Positions 32,832-44,755 of a stretch of 64,000 nucleotides of DNA are shown piece after piece (position 1 is the first letter of the stretch; each line of letters opens with the position of its first letter). The DNA lies in NCBI GenBank assembly GCA_012931725.1, contig CM022945.1, positions 19,950,580 to 20,014,579 of the forward strand, written 5' to 3'. Both the position numbers and the translations under genes were made by a program. Under the pieces are notes generated by a model. It was not told the origin of the DNA, ran no database searches, and saw only the letters and a program-made list of their open reading frames with translations. Source of the stretch: Litsea cubeba (taxonomy: Eukaryota; Streptophyta; Magnoliopsida; Laurales; Lauraceae).

Positions 32832-33083
32832 TTAACCTTCGTGCCCCATAAACACATGTCCAGAGAAAACAAAAACACTTGTATCCCTATGAGCCCCACA
32901 AGCAAGTGGGCTATGGTGGTGTAGAGATTCCTCAAGCAGCACACTTCTAAGGGTAATTATCTAAGGGTAATAGATAATAGATATAGAGTGTAGAATAGAT
33001 GGGTTTTTTTTGTAAAAAAGTCTATAATAAATTTAATCGGGACCTTAACCCGTTGTAGGATTTAAAACCTTCTGAGTTGTCAT

Positions 33084-34336
33084 TAGGGCTGCACAGAACC
33101 GGACCGGATTTGCGGTCTTAATGGTCCAAATCTGGTCCGGTCCAGGCCTTTTGGGGTCCGGTCTGAACCGGACCGGACCGGATTTATTAAAATAATATAT
33201 ATATATATTTTTAATAATGATGAGCCCATGAGGCATGACCGCATCTATTTGTACGTTGGCGATCTAGATTACTGTTCTTGGAAGAGAGGTGTTACAGTGG
33301 GGCCCACCATTGTGGAAGGGTTTGGTGTCTTGTAAAATCAAGCTTTCCTGGATTGACTTTTTTTGTTAGACCATCTGACAATTCAAATGCTCAAAAAAAA
33401 AAAAAGGACTATTCAAATGATACTAATAGGATGGAACACATTGCCCATGGTTTATGTTAAATAAGTTAAATTAAGGGAGTGTTGGGTTGCAAGCATATGG
33501 GGTTATGTTATCCCCGAAAAAATAGAATTCAAAATTTAGGAGATTTTAGCTTGAAAAAAGTGACTATCACTTGACTAGTTAAGCAAATTTTAACCACCTA
33601 AATCCAATCAAGTAGGTGATTTTGAATTTTTGGAGACCCCTCCATTAAAAATGCTCTCATATAGACACATCATAAATGGACAAAGCAAACATCATGAGTT
33701 CCATCTATGGCTTTATTTTGTTGTATTTTAAATCTATTGTGATCCAAGAGCCAATATTTTCTCCAGCTAAGCAGAAAAACAATATTGGATTCAAAGATGG
33801 CCCACCTAGCAGCTACAACACTTTGTGGATATGATTGATGAAATTTCACAACTATCTAATTGTAATCCATTTCCGGATTCTCGTGATAAAATTCATTATT
33901 TATAACGACATCAAATAATAATTAGGTCATGCTTTGTAGTCCAAGTCCTCATAAAAAGATTTTTGCTTTTGACAGTCTTGAAAAAACATATTTGACAACT
34001 GCAAATTTTCAAGAATTTGGGCCATTTGAGATCATTATTTTTTAGGATTATCAAATCTAGCCCTAATATAAAATGAAAAATTTTGGGCCGCAGGGGAGGG
34101 TATAAGATCCTATAACTTTATTCCCTATTATCAAATGTAACTTAAGAAAATCCTTAGTTATACCGGACCGGACCGAATTCATTTCATTCATTTGACATTT
34201 GCACACTTTCTAGATGTGAGGTGCAAATGAAAAAAAAAAAAAAAAAAAAAAAGGAAACCGGTCCAGACCACTTATAAGTGGTCCGGTCCGGTCCTTCATT
34301 TTAGGCCGGACTGAAAATCCGGTTTGATCAGCCCTA
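33084..34336. mobile_element. hAT MITE with GGTCCGG word array, longer copy (1,253 bp)
   Basis: It has TAGGGCTG termini in inverted orientation and a perfect 8-bp TSD GTTGTCAT at 33076-33083 and 34337-34344. The outer parts align with the 352-bp copy at 36863-37214, including TGAGCCCATGAGGCATGA and CCACTTATAAGTGGTCCGG. The extra ~0.9 kb (about 33253-34178) has no counterpart there. It is non-coding. Confidence 0.85.
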
Positions 34337-34344
34337 GTTGTCAT

Positions 34345-36014
34345 GGAAATTTGCTTTCTTCCATACATACATGCACGTATCTTTGTAACCCACCGTCATT
34401 TCTTTACTTATTATTATTATTTTTAACATCCGGCAGCATCCTTTTGTTTTTTTTTTTATCCAATGTGGACATGATCTACATGAACCGGATCCCTGTTTGG
34501 ATCAATCAGAAAAATCATGTTTGGACCAAACGCGGGGGTTGGGGGGGGGGGTCCGCCCCTGTTTGGTCCAACGGGGGTTTCCCTGTTTGGACCAAAGCCA
34601 CAACATTCGTGGGAGGGAACCACAAGGACTCGCTGTGGTAAAATTCTGATTGTATTTTCACCCTCAAATCACCCAATCAAGTAATGCCTTCAAAATGACA
34701 GCATAGCAGCCAATAAAAACTAGGCAGTACGATCCATTCCGTTTAATCCAGTCATGTCCAAACTCTTCCCAGCCCATTTAATAGATGATGGCATGGCTTT
34801 GGGGGCTGTTCGGATGTGGAGAAAAATGCCCAAATTTAAAACCAACCAAACCAAACCCCCCCTTAGTCCATGTCCTGACCACATGATTCCAAATCAGGTC
34901 CAAGCCCAGACCATAAGCCAAATCAGTTCCGAAAGAAAAACCGTGGTGTTCAGCCTACGAAGCTTGATGAAAAGGTTACATATGTTACCATAGCAAATTC
35001 AGGCCAACTTGAGGAATGAGATAACAACGGAGCAATTTACATTATTAAAAATAGTTCTCAAAGGGAAAATCAAATGTAAGAAACAGAGAAACTATAGATA
35101 AGAAAGCAATGTGGGTTGGATCGTTGTTGTCACTGTGATTTTAGTAATCAAAACAATATCCTTTCTGATGATATGTGGGATGAATTTTGATAAATGTAAT
35201 ACATTTCCGGTCTTTTCTGTGAGAAGACGGATGAATTCATCTATTACGCCCATTCATTTTCTCGTTGATTTATTAAGCTCTTATGCTTAAATTTGATGTG
35301 CTGCTACTTGAAACCTTCACCTAACTTACAAAAACTTAACCAAGTTGTGCATAAGAATTATGATTTATTTGGTCATTGAAAAATGTAGGATTGTTGCTAT
35401 AAAAAAAGATTAAATACCACTAAAAAGCGAACCCAGATTTGTGTTAGATCATATTGGATAAAAGCTAATAAGGAATCACAAAGTCACTATATGATAAGCA
35501 TGAGTTTAATCCACCAGTAACACAACCCTCCTCACAGTGGACAAAGTTGTTTTTTATAAAATAATTTTTTTTATCTCAATCACAAATTGTAATATATAAG
35601 ATTTTCTATGTAATCCTTGTGCAAATGAGATGATCTTCTATCTCAAACTTGCATTCAATCAGACCATTGCTAAAATCTTTCTATATTTCCATGCATACAG
35701 ATCTTCTATCCCATCATCTCATTTTGTTTTTAACTTATTATTCTTACTTTTTTTGAATGGTTTATAATTGAAGTTTACAATCATCACATACCCCTGATTG
35801 AAATGATGGATTCGGAGTTGGATAAACCAATAAGATAGAGGAATTAGTAAACATCACCTTGGACGAACCAGCTAATAATCAAACTTGCAAAAACATATAT
35901 TACAATTAGACTTGTAATAGAAATGTGGAAGGTAACTGTTCCTTCAAGTTTCCAGCTTGAGATGGTCTTTCCTAAGCATCCAGCATCAACATTGTTATTG
36001 AGTCTGAGGAATCT
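34345..36014. other. Unassigned intergenic DNA
   Basis: No gene is recognised. Around 34491-34600 the phrase CTGTTTGGA(C/T)CAA recurs four times near a run of G. The rest is ordinary AT-rich sequence. Confidence 0.45.
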
Positions 36015-36022
36015 GAGTCAAA

Positions 36023-36587
36023 TAGGGATGGCAACGGGTTGGATCATATCCACCTCCATATCCGAATCCAATTCTCCGTCTTCATATCCGCTCCGATCTC
36101 CGAACGGATATCCATTCTATCCTCCATCCCCGCCTCCACGGAGATCGGATATCCAAATGGAGAATCGGATATCCGAATCATTAAAAAAATATTAAAAAGA
36201 CAATACAATTCAAAATATACCCAAAAATAAACTTCCAAAATAAAGTCATTCAAGTTTCAACACACTTACACAAGTCATACAAATCCTAATTACTGAAGTC
36301 TTCTCTGTAATATATTGATATATATATATATATGGTGTAATATATATAATATTATATAAGATAAGGGGAAAAACTGCAATTAAGGGTTAAACGGATATCC
36401 AAACGGGTCGGATACGTGTTGGAGATCGGATATCCAAACGGATATTCGGATCGGATATCTCTATATCCGCCTCCGATCCGATATCCGAATTTTTTTCAAA
36501 ATCCATATCCGAATCCGACCCGATCTCTGAAATCCATATCCAAACGGAGCGGATATCGGATCGGATCGGACGGAATTGCCATCCCTA
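36023..36587. mobile_element. hAT MITE with GGATATCC word arrays (565 bp)
   Basis: The termini are TAGGGATGGCAA and TTGCCATCCCTA with a perfect 8-bp TSD GAGTCAAA at 36015-36022 and 36588-36595. Both subterminal blocks (about 36045-36180 and 36390-36560) are dense in GGATATCC, CGGATATCCGAA and similar words. The core contains a short TA run and no coding sequence. Confidence 0.88.
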
Positions 36588-36770
36588 GAGTCAAAACAAC
36601 CATTGCAAATTACTAATCCTCCACAACCAAATTGAAGGAAGTGAAACATCAACATAGAAAGCACCCAACATCAAAACTTTTAGTGCGTGGAGGAATCTGA
36701 GTCAAAATAGCCGTTACATATTATTAATCCTCCACAACCAAATGGAACTGAGCGTTAATATAAAAAGACC
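36588..36770. repeat. Imperfect direct repeat flanking the hAT insertion
   Basis: The phrase GAATCTGAGTCAAA...ATTACTAATCCTCCACAACCAAAT occurs split around the hAT element (36010-36022 and 36596-36632) and again at about 36691-36744. The hAT element therefore landed in one unit of an older local duplication of roughly 115 bp. Confidence 0.6.
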
Positions 36771-36862
36771 ATATGTCCGCAGGAATTCTAGGAATCCAGA
36801 CAAAAACTGTTAAAATCCCATCAAATTAACACAAAAATGATATGGGTTTTCTATGTTTTCAA

Positions 36863-37214
36863 TAGGGCTGCACAGAACCGGACCGCAGACCGGACCGGAC
36901 CACAAAACCGGACCGGACCAGACCGGATTTGCTGTCTTAGCGGTCCAAATCCGGTCCGGTCCGCATTTCTTAAAATAATAATTTTTTTTCATATAGATGA
37001 GCCCATGAGGCATGAGCCCAACACCCATTTGTAAAACCCATCATTCATTCATTTGACATTTGCCCACTTTTTAGATGTGAGGTGAAAATAAAAAAAAAAA
37101 ATGGAAAAAAAGTGAAAAAAAAAGAAAAATGGAAACCGGTCCGGACCGGACCACTTATAAGTGGTCCGGACCGGTCCTTCATTTTAGGCCCGGAAATCCG
37201 GTTGATCACCTCTA
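36863..37214. mobile_element. hAT MITE with GGTCCGG word array, short copy (352 bp)
   Basis: It begins TAGGGCTGCACAGAACCGGACC, identical to the copy at 33084, and ends GATCACCTCTA. The flanks GTTTTCAA (36855-36862) and ATTTTCAA (37215-37222) match at seven of eight bases. The sequence is largely ACCGGACCGG words on both sides of an AT-rich centre. Confidence 0.82.
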
Positions 37215-37247
37215 ATTTTCAAATAAAAAGATTAATTATGAGTGTTG

Positions 37248-38051
37248 CTATTGGCACACAAAATTTTTCTCTTTTTTATTACATTTTTACCCCTTTATGA
37301 AATGACCAAAATATTCAAAACACAAGGAAGAGCTGGAGCTACTTGTGGTGAGCAAAGTGGATGAACAAGAAAGGGCTGTTGCTGCTTGTTGCAGCTCAAT
37401 GCACTGTGGAAATGAGAGGATAAGAAATTTGACCCTGTTTCATTGATGGGTTTTCGAGCAATGTCACTGGAATGCGGCATTTTCATTAGAACAAGAACAC
37501 CCAATAGAAAAGTTTGGATCTTTCTCCCTTTTCCTTTCTCTTGCTGCAATCAACAACTCCCCCTTCAAATCAATACCTGCAAGAACAATGGCAATGCACC
37601 AAGAACCGAAGAAGTGTATAAGTAAGAGAAATGCATAGCACACAAGAACAAAACTAGAACAAAAACAGAGGGAGATCTTGTGATTGGTAAGAAGAAAGCA
37701 AGGAATGACTGGCCTGTGGCTGTGTGTGATGGAGATTTGTTAATTTTTTTCTCACTTAAAACGAGTTGTAGGTTCCTGATCTGCACGGACTTTCAGGTCC
37801 GAACATATGCCAAATGTTCGGATGTATAGTTCCGAAAATAATGCATATGTTCGGATGTATAGTTCCGAACATAATGCATCTGTTCGGACCTATACTTCCG
37901 AACACCTGTGTGTGGGAAGAAAGAAGGAAATGAAGGATGGGTAGTTTAGGAAAATTTGTTGTGTGTGGAAAGAACTAATTAACATTTTAAATTTTAGTAA
38001 TGTGTGTAGAGAGAAATTGTGTGGGAAAAGAAAAAAATTGTGTGCCAGTAG
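37248..38051. mobile_element. Foldback/MITE-like element with TTGGCACACAA ends (about 800 bp)
   Basis: CTATTGGCACACAAAATTTTT at the left mirrors AAAAAAATTGTGTGCCAGTAG at the right. I could not find a target duplication. Inside, around 37795-37912, CCGAACATATGCC and TTCGGATGTATAGTTCCGAA alternate, forming several near-palindromes. Confidence 0.45.
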
Positions 38052-38176
38052 AATTTTCCTTAATTATTGGGCCAAAAAAAACTTATCAGTCCTTTTGAGG
38101 TAATCAAAGCACGCCAACATGAAAACATGCATAAATCATAGCAAACTCCAGTACAAATGTAAAAGAAAAAAAAAAA

Positions 38177-38300
38177 AGGAAATTGAAATTGGCACTCATT
38201 TTTTTGATGGAGGTACTCCAATTCTAGCCAATTTCCTTCTCACCAATTACCTTGAAAAGGAGTGCATCCATAAAAAAAAGGAGTGCCAATATAAATTTCC
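38177..38300. mobile_element. Small hairpin MITE (124 bp), family shared with 63359-63480
   Basis: GGAAATTGAAATTGGCACTC pairs with GAGTGCCAATATAAATTTCC. The interior phrases GGAGGTACTCCAATTC and CCTTGAAAAGGA are shared with the copy at 63359-63480. A clean target duplication is not visible because the left flank is an A run. Confidence 0.7.
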
Positions 38301-39473
38301 AAAAACAATCACTACCATTTTTCTTTTTTTTGAATTTTTCTGAGGAAGATAATGGATAGACTAAATTAACAAAAAAGATAAAAAAAAAAACAGCAGAATC
38401 CAATATACCGACATCAACCGAATCAAAACCCAGTTCTTACTCCATCATACTTAGACAGTCCCAATATGGGTTTTCTACAATTCACACAAATCTACAATAA
38501 GATCAAATAAGAAAAAGTTCTTGGGATCAATTAGATCAAATAGTTGCATAAAAAGTAAATGCCATCCCACCCAGATCAAAACTAACATCAAATTAATCAA
38601 AATAAAATCCCATCATATTTTCTAACTTCAAATCCCATCAAATTAATAAAAACAAGCATATGTGCCCACAATCAAAGCCTCCTCAAAACCCCCCACCCCC
38701 CAAATTCAGAAGGCGGCTATTTCGGCCAGCTGTTTCATTTCTCGTGGAACGACTACATCAAGAGTCCCCGAGGTTCCTACTGCATTTCATCTTCGGAGGA
38801 CTACTCAGGTTTCAATTCGACCACGTCAGGTTTTGATTTTTTTTTTTTTTCTTCAAATTCTCAAATAAAAAAGGAAACTACAATAAAAATTCTCAAGACA
38901 GGTTTTCCTCTTTTGCTGGCCGTCTTGCAAGATGGATTACAGAGGAGAAACTCGCATGTGCGAGGACATGTAGGGACGGGGATTCGGGGAAGCATAGAAA
39001 CCTGACACGGTGGAATTGGAGAGGGAGAAGGAGTCCACAACACTCGTTTTTTTATTGGTAACAACAACCATCCATCGAAAATCACAAACACAACAATACA
39101 TTGAAATTAAAAAACTCACTGCCTCGAATCTCCTCGTTGAGGCCTGAGGAGATTGGGGCTGGGGCTGGGCCTGGGGAGGGTTCTGGACTTGGGGGCCAAC
39201 CTGAGCCACCTGGATCTCGACCAGGGACCCAAGCAGGGCCGTTTGGGCCTGGACCTGAAACTTTGCCAATCTAAAAAGATGCAAACATTAAAAAATGTCA
39301 CACGTCCAAAGAAAAATAGTTGCATTAAACTATGAGAATGGTATATATTATTCATGCAGTAGATTCCAATGGCCCCACCATATCACGAGTGTTTTAGTAA
39401 TTTTCCAAGCATCTCCATATAGGACTACATGTAGCCATTGCATAATTTAACCAGGTACTTTGATGTACATTGA
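38301..39473. other. Unassigned intergenic DNA
   Basis: No gene is recognised. A GC-richer island at about 38700-38825 and 38930-39260 gives short open frames on both strands without known motifs. It could be remnants of an unrecognised gene. Confidence 0.35.
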
Positions 39474-39631
39474 CTCTTCATTAGTCTCCCTCTTCTCTTA
39501 GCTCATTGTCACGCATTGAAATCTTTAGTTTTTCTTTTTTTTTCAACTGGGCTCTTCATTAGTCTCCCTCTTCTCTTAGCTCATTGTCACGCATTGAAAT
39601 CTTTAGTTTTTCTTTTTTTTTTTCAACTGGA
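39474..39631. repeat. 78-bp tandem duplication
   Basis: Two nearly identical units, 39474-39551 and 39552-39631, both contain CTCTTCATTAGTCTCC and GCATTGAAATCTTTAG and end in a T run plus CAACTGG. Confidence 0.85.
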
Positions 39632-40093
39632 TAAATGATCTCAACTGAGTTAAAAACATAGTTATTGAAAAAGTAGGTATATCCAAAAATAGGAAAGTTG
39701 AAATTAAATGATTGGAAAAATGAAAAAAAAATTCATGGTGGGAGTAGCATGATTAGATGAAGGGAGGAAACATGTCATTGAAGTTGGAGAAGCATTAAAA
39801 AAAGAAAATACCAAGTAGTCGCAGTATATGGGTATTTCATTGAAAGTCTTAATTTTCATTGATAGATATAATTGATCACAACTCTAAAGGGTGTGCCCTT
39901 TTGATAGATGGATGGACTGTTTGTAAGGTTCTACGACATTGATACAAAATATGCACTTTAAGTGGACGGAACATATTCAAATAATTGTGACACCTAATAA
40001 TAACATGGTGTATTATTAGGACACGAATGGTGAAGGCATCACTCTTTACATCTTCAACAACATTGATCAAAGGCCCCTCAAATAATTGTTTAC

Positions 40094-40181
40094 CTTTATG
40101 TCCGGATCTAATACTGTCACCACTACATTTATACTATAGTTTTTCTTCACATGTACAAGGATGAGAGGATCTTCAAGTTCC
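40094..40181 (-). other. Possible orphan exon, not recognised
   Basis: On the minus strand an open segment with the residues ELEDPLILVHVKKN lies between TGGCAG and GTAAAC, so it has plausible acceptor and donor sites. I do not recognise the protein and saw no neighbouring exon, so this is only a candidate. Confidence 0.25.
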
Positions 40182-40559
40182 TGCCAGGAAACGAAATCTA
40201 AATTGTGAAGAAACTGTAAACTTGAAAGCAGCAACAGCAACAAACATAACTTGGAAATACAAGAATCACTTAACTGGTTCCTATCAAGCAAATTTAAACA
40301 GATCCAGTGAAGTTAGTAATATCTTCTCTAGAAGGCAGCAGCAATAACAATGGCAACTTGCAAAGACAATAATCTCTTAGAAAAACGGAAACAAATTGAA
40401 ATGATTATTGCTAGGAATGAACCATGGTGGTAACCTGATTAATTGAAATGATTCAGAAATACTAGACTGCAATAAGTTGGATAAACATGAAAAAACGGAA
40501 ACAAAGAAGTCAATATATATTAGTGCAGTCCCAGCAGGTCTTCCTCCAGATATATGGTT

Positions 40560-41040
40560 TCCACCTCCGGCCAATCATCCAAAACACAAATTCGACGGAT
40601 CCTTCAACCCATGTACAAATTGGCATGTATTAGAGGTAGAATATATATGAACTTCAGCGCGGTACATCTTAGAAGGAAAAAATGTTGTGGAAAACTCAAT
40701 AGAAGCTGAACTCCAAGCCTTACTAAAGGGTGCCGAACTATGCATAGAAATGCGCCTGCACACAGTAATCAAAGAGAGCATATGCTTAATTCTGATAGCA
40801 TCTCTTCAAAAAATCCGGAAACCTATCATGGGATTTTATAATTACATGGAGAAAATTAATTCAAGCACTCACCCAGATTCCTTCGTGGAAAGTGAGCTTC
40901 TGTTGAATAGCAAGCAATCAAGTAGCAAACGGATTAGCCCAGATGGAGTATTGTAAAGTTACGACACTAAGATCATATCTACCACACCCAATACAAGAGC
41001 TATATATTCAAGATCTCATTTTGCAGCTAGAAAAAATATT
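40560..41040 (+). pseudogene. RNase H-like (RVT_3-type) domain remnant
   Basis: The plus strand encodes KFDGSFNP at 40588, then a TGA at 40648, then NSIEAELQALLKGAELCIEM with HTVIKES (from 40690). Shifting frame near 40905 recovers NQVANGLAQM and a tail like that of plant RNase H-like proteins. The order (KFDGS, EAE.xAL.x.AL, xVxxES, NxVAxxLA) is that of the RNase H fold used by plant LINEs and by host RNase H-like proteins. Two lesions make it a pseudogene. A run of 13 A at 41424-41436 downstream could be the tail of a 5'-truncated LINE, but I could not join the two with confidence. Confidence 0.6.
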
Positions 41041-41439
41041 TAGATACAATACCTCATTGGGATATGCCATGTCCAATTGATCACATTTTGCAGCTAGGCC
41101 ATTATCATATGCAACAGCATGCTGGAATGATCAATATAGTGACCCAGGGTCTGGGCTAACCTCGACTCAACCAAACCCAAGCTAGAAATTCGTATGACTC
41201 TGTGATGTCCTTTGGGCTTGGCTGTGTTTATTTTGGTCTGTTTATAGGTGTACCTGAATTTTGGTTTATAAATAGTCTGGTCTTTAGTACTTTTTTATGT
41301 TTGTTGGTCATGATAGCTAGTTCAGCTTTAGATGGATTTCCTGGGGAAGGTTGGTTTTGGCTGTTAAGTTCTCTGTTGATTGTTTGTATGTTGGTCGGTT
41401 CTGTTAATAATATCTATAAGCTTAAAAAAAAAAAAACCT

Positions 41440-43103
41440 CAAGAACGATCAAGAAAATAAACTTAAACCTCATTAACCCGAAATTATAACTCTAACGCAC
41501 CTCAATAAATATTCAACCCACAGATCCTGAGATCAACCAGATAAGTGAAAGCAAGCACTACAGAAATTTGCACTATAGCAAAGCACATGTAAACTAATAT
41601 ACTACGAATCTTATGGAATGCATTCAGTAACTGAAAAACAGAACAAATAAACAATGGAAAAATCGAAAGGCATATTACCTACTTAGGAATAATTAACTCC
41701 TTATGTTTCTTACTCCAAGAAACCCTTCTCAATCAACAATCTACAATCACCAGCCCTGAGATCATGAACTCGAAAGTCTTAAGACACAAGTTTTCTGTAG
41801 ATGCTCATGTAGGCATAAATCAAACATTGAGAATATGCATAAATCAAACCTAATAAAACCCAATCAAACTCTTAATCAGAATTGCAATCAACCACAATGA
41901 AATAGGAAGTATGCTCAGTCAATATAGCATTTGGCAATATTAGATAATTAAAAAGATGGCTTAGGGGGGACAAAATGCCCATCATCCCGATATTCCTTGG
42001 CCGTCATATTTCGTGTGACATTTTCTCAAACACAACTTGCATATCCAAACACAAAGTACATGGAACCAAAAAAGTAATGAAAAATGAAAAGAATATAGGG
42101 AAACAGTGGGAGGATGTGGTGCATCTACCTAAGAGTGGATGGATGTGGTGGAAATATGTATGGATAATGCATGGTTATTTGGTTGTTAATATTATATCTC
42201 ATTGGTACTAATTATGCATATTTAGCAAAAATATAAATACCATAAAACACCCATTTAAATAAAATAATAATGACAACATGGGGGTTTGTAAGTTGGTGCT
42301 ATATCCTTGGGGTTTTGATGTTAGATGGTCACATATGTCTTTAACTATTGTCCAGGCAAGTTGCAAAGTCAGGTATCAATTGTGAAATTAATCAAATACA
42401 CCCCCCCCCCCCCACCCCAAAAAAAAAAAAAAAAAAAAAAAGAAAATTTTGTGGAACAATAGAGCATGGTACAGTTGTAAGATTTTAACTGTTCATCTAA
42501 TGAACATCACCGTTCATTGATAACTATTAAAGAATCTAAATCATTTAATCGTTTGCTTACTTATATATAACATTAAAAAAAACATTAGCAGTTTAAGATA
42601 ATGATCAAAACGATGTCTGTAATGCCACAATAACAGAAAAAAGTTAAAAAAATCTATGGACATTTTGAGTTTGTGCTGGGACCCACCATAGGACGGGATG
42701 AACAAGACATCCCACATTATTTTTTACAACTGGACGTCCAAGCCAAATCCAGTTATTGGTAATTCATGATATGAGAACAAGGAAATTTTATAATATATCA
42801 ACAACGGGATGTTCATGAAAAAGTCTCAAAAGAAAAAAGAAGTTTGTACAAAATGTTCATCACTGTTAATATTTATACATGTTCATCACTATTAACATAT
42901 GCCAGTGCATATATTAACATGTTCATCATTGTTATTTTTTTTAACATATTCATCACTATTAATATTTATGTAAAATATTTCAAATATTTCTACAAGTGGA
43001 ATTCATTAGATCCTAACTATCTTCAAAAGACAGAAAAGAAGAAAAAAAAATAATACCATAAATAAGAGAGAGATACATACAAGGTGAGAAACACGAAATG
43101 AAT
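41440..43103. other. Unassigned DNA upstream of the CACTA element
   Basis: No gene is recognised. A poly-C/poly-A tract lies at about 42400-42441. Around 42857-42970 the phrase ATGTTCATCACT(A/G)TTAA recurs four times. Confidence 0.5.
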
Positions 43104-43129
43104 ACCCACTACAAGAAATGTGGGGATAG

Positions 43130-43485
43130 ACTACGGTAAACTTACCGACGCCATGAAAACGTTGGTAAATCATAATTTTACCGACGCTTATCCCAAAAGG
43201 TAGCGTCGTTAACTTTGTGGCAGAGAAGGGAATTGAAAAAGAAATTATGTGGAACTTACCGACGCTAACGGCGTCGGTAAATTTTCCTATTTAATTTGCC
43301 GACGCATATAGCGTCGGTAAATTTTGATATTTAATTTACCGACGCAAGTGCCGTCGGGAAGTTCTAGACAAAAAAACATTTCCCGCTGCGATTTCGTTTC
43401 CCGCGTTTGACCAAAGAAGTTCCCGACGTCTTGAGCGTCGGGAAGTCTGCGAAGAAAATTACCGACGCCTAACGGCGTCGGTAAG
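43130..43485. repeat. 5' subterminal repeats of the CACTA element
   Basis: About ten copies of ACCGACGC or GCGTCGG(T/G) occur, several as spaced dyads such as ACCGACGC-TAACG-GCGTCGGT at 43259-43280. In En/Spm such repeats are the binding sites of the TNPA protein; that role is inferred here. Confidence 0.82.
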
Positions 43486-44755
43486 TTTCTCTATATCACA
43501 TCCCCACTCTGCATCTCCCCCATTCTCCCATCCGCATCTCCCCTGCAACTCGCTCCGTCTTCATCTTCCCCTTTCTTGCATCTCTCTGCGACTCCGGCGC
43601 GCTGCATCTTTTATCTCTTCCTCCCATCTCTCTAACCTCCTTCTTCCACTCTTTATAAGGTATGAAATAGTTATATTATCTTTTTTAGTTTTTTTATTTT
43701 TCTTCGAATAATTTTTTTACTTTTTTGTTTAAATGTTTGTCATCCACTCACTGCTGCTGCCATTCCTCACCCATACTAGCCCTTCTTATATCTTATAATC
43801 AGTATGTAGTTTTTAGTTTTTTTATTATTGTTATGGTAATTAGTTTAATAATATATTTTTATAGGTCTTGTTTTATAAATTTTAGAATTGATAATTTATA
43901 TGGATAATTTATAAAAATTTTGCTATGTGTTTTAAATATGATTTTAGGTCTAGGCTTTTTTTATATGGATGTGATATGAGATTGTTAAACTATGTTGTTT
44001 ATTTTTTGAAAATATGAATTAATGAAAATATGTCCAATTGAAGGCCTTCACTTGGGATTCAAATGTTGGTTTAAATGTTATTTTTTTATGGCATTCAAAT
44101 GTTAGTTTAAAAATATAACATTTTAAGTTGAGACATTAAAAAGGAAGTAATGTAGGGACAAGTAAATAATTTTATAGATGATGGAGAAACGGGGAATGGC
44201 AAAGTGGGAATGTATAGAGCAAGAAAATAACACAGTAACCAAGATTGTAAAATTAGATGTTTGAGCATGAGCAATATATGATGCTCTAACAAATGGATAG
44301 GCTACAATGCAGTTCCTACATATATACTACCAACCACCCAATTGCTTCAATTGAAATTGGCATTATTCAATTGACCCAATTGAATTGCCATTATTTGCTG
44401 CCCTACTTTTCAAACCCACTTTTCCATTCATATGCTAAATTGATATAGTACATTAAGGAGAAATGATCTAGTTTTAAACGGTTGGACTACAATTTTGATC
44501 ATCTTATGTGACTATTTCAGTCAACTATATATGATGAACGGCTGGATAGTTAAATATGGTAACAATTTCTTTATTGATGATCCTCTCTAGTTTGGATTTT
44601 ATTTATGATTAGAAAGTTATGTAAATTGATTTATATAGATTTTTTTTAAGTGTTAGTAATATGATATGCTTTTGGTATATGTAGATGACAAATAGTATAC
44701 TAATGTTTATTAATTATTAATTTAATAAATATTTTGTTATTTCAGTTGGTTAGAG

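Noticed and set aside
41202..41489. 95-codon hydrophobic plus frame
   Set aside because: It is composed of T/G-rich sequence ending in an A run; it resembles a retroelement 3' untranslated tail more than a membrane protein gene.
43130..43485. CRISPR-like spaced repeats at the CACTA ends
   Set aside because: Spacing is irregular, the repeats are inverted dyads, and the context is a plant CACTA element with known subterminal repeat structure.
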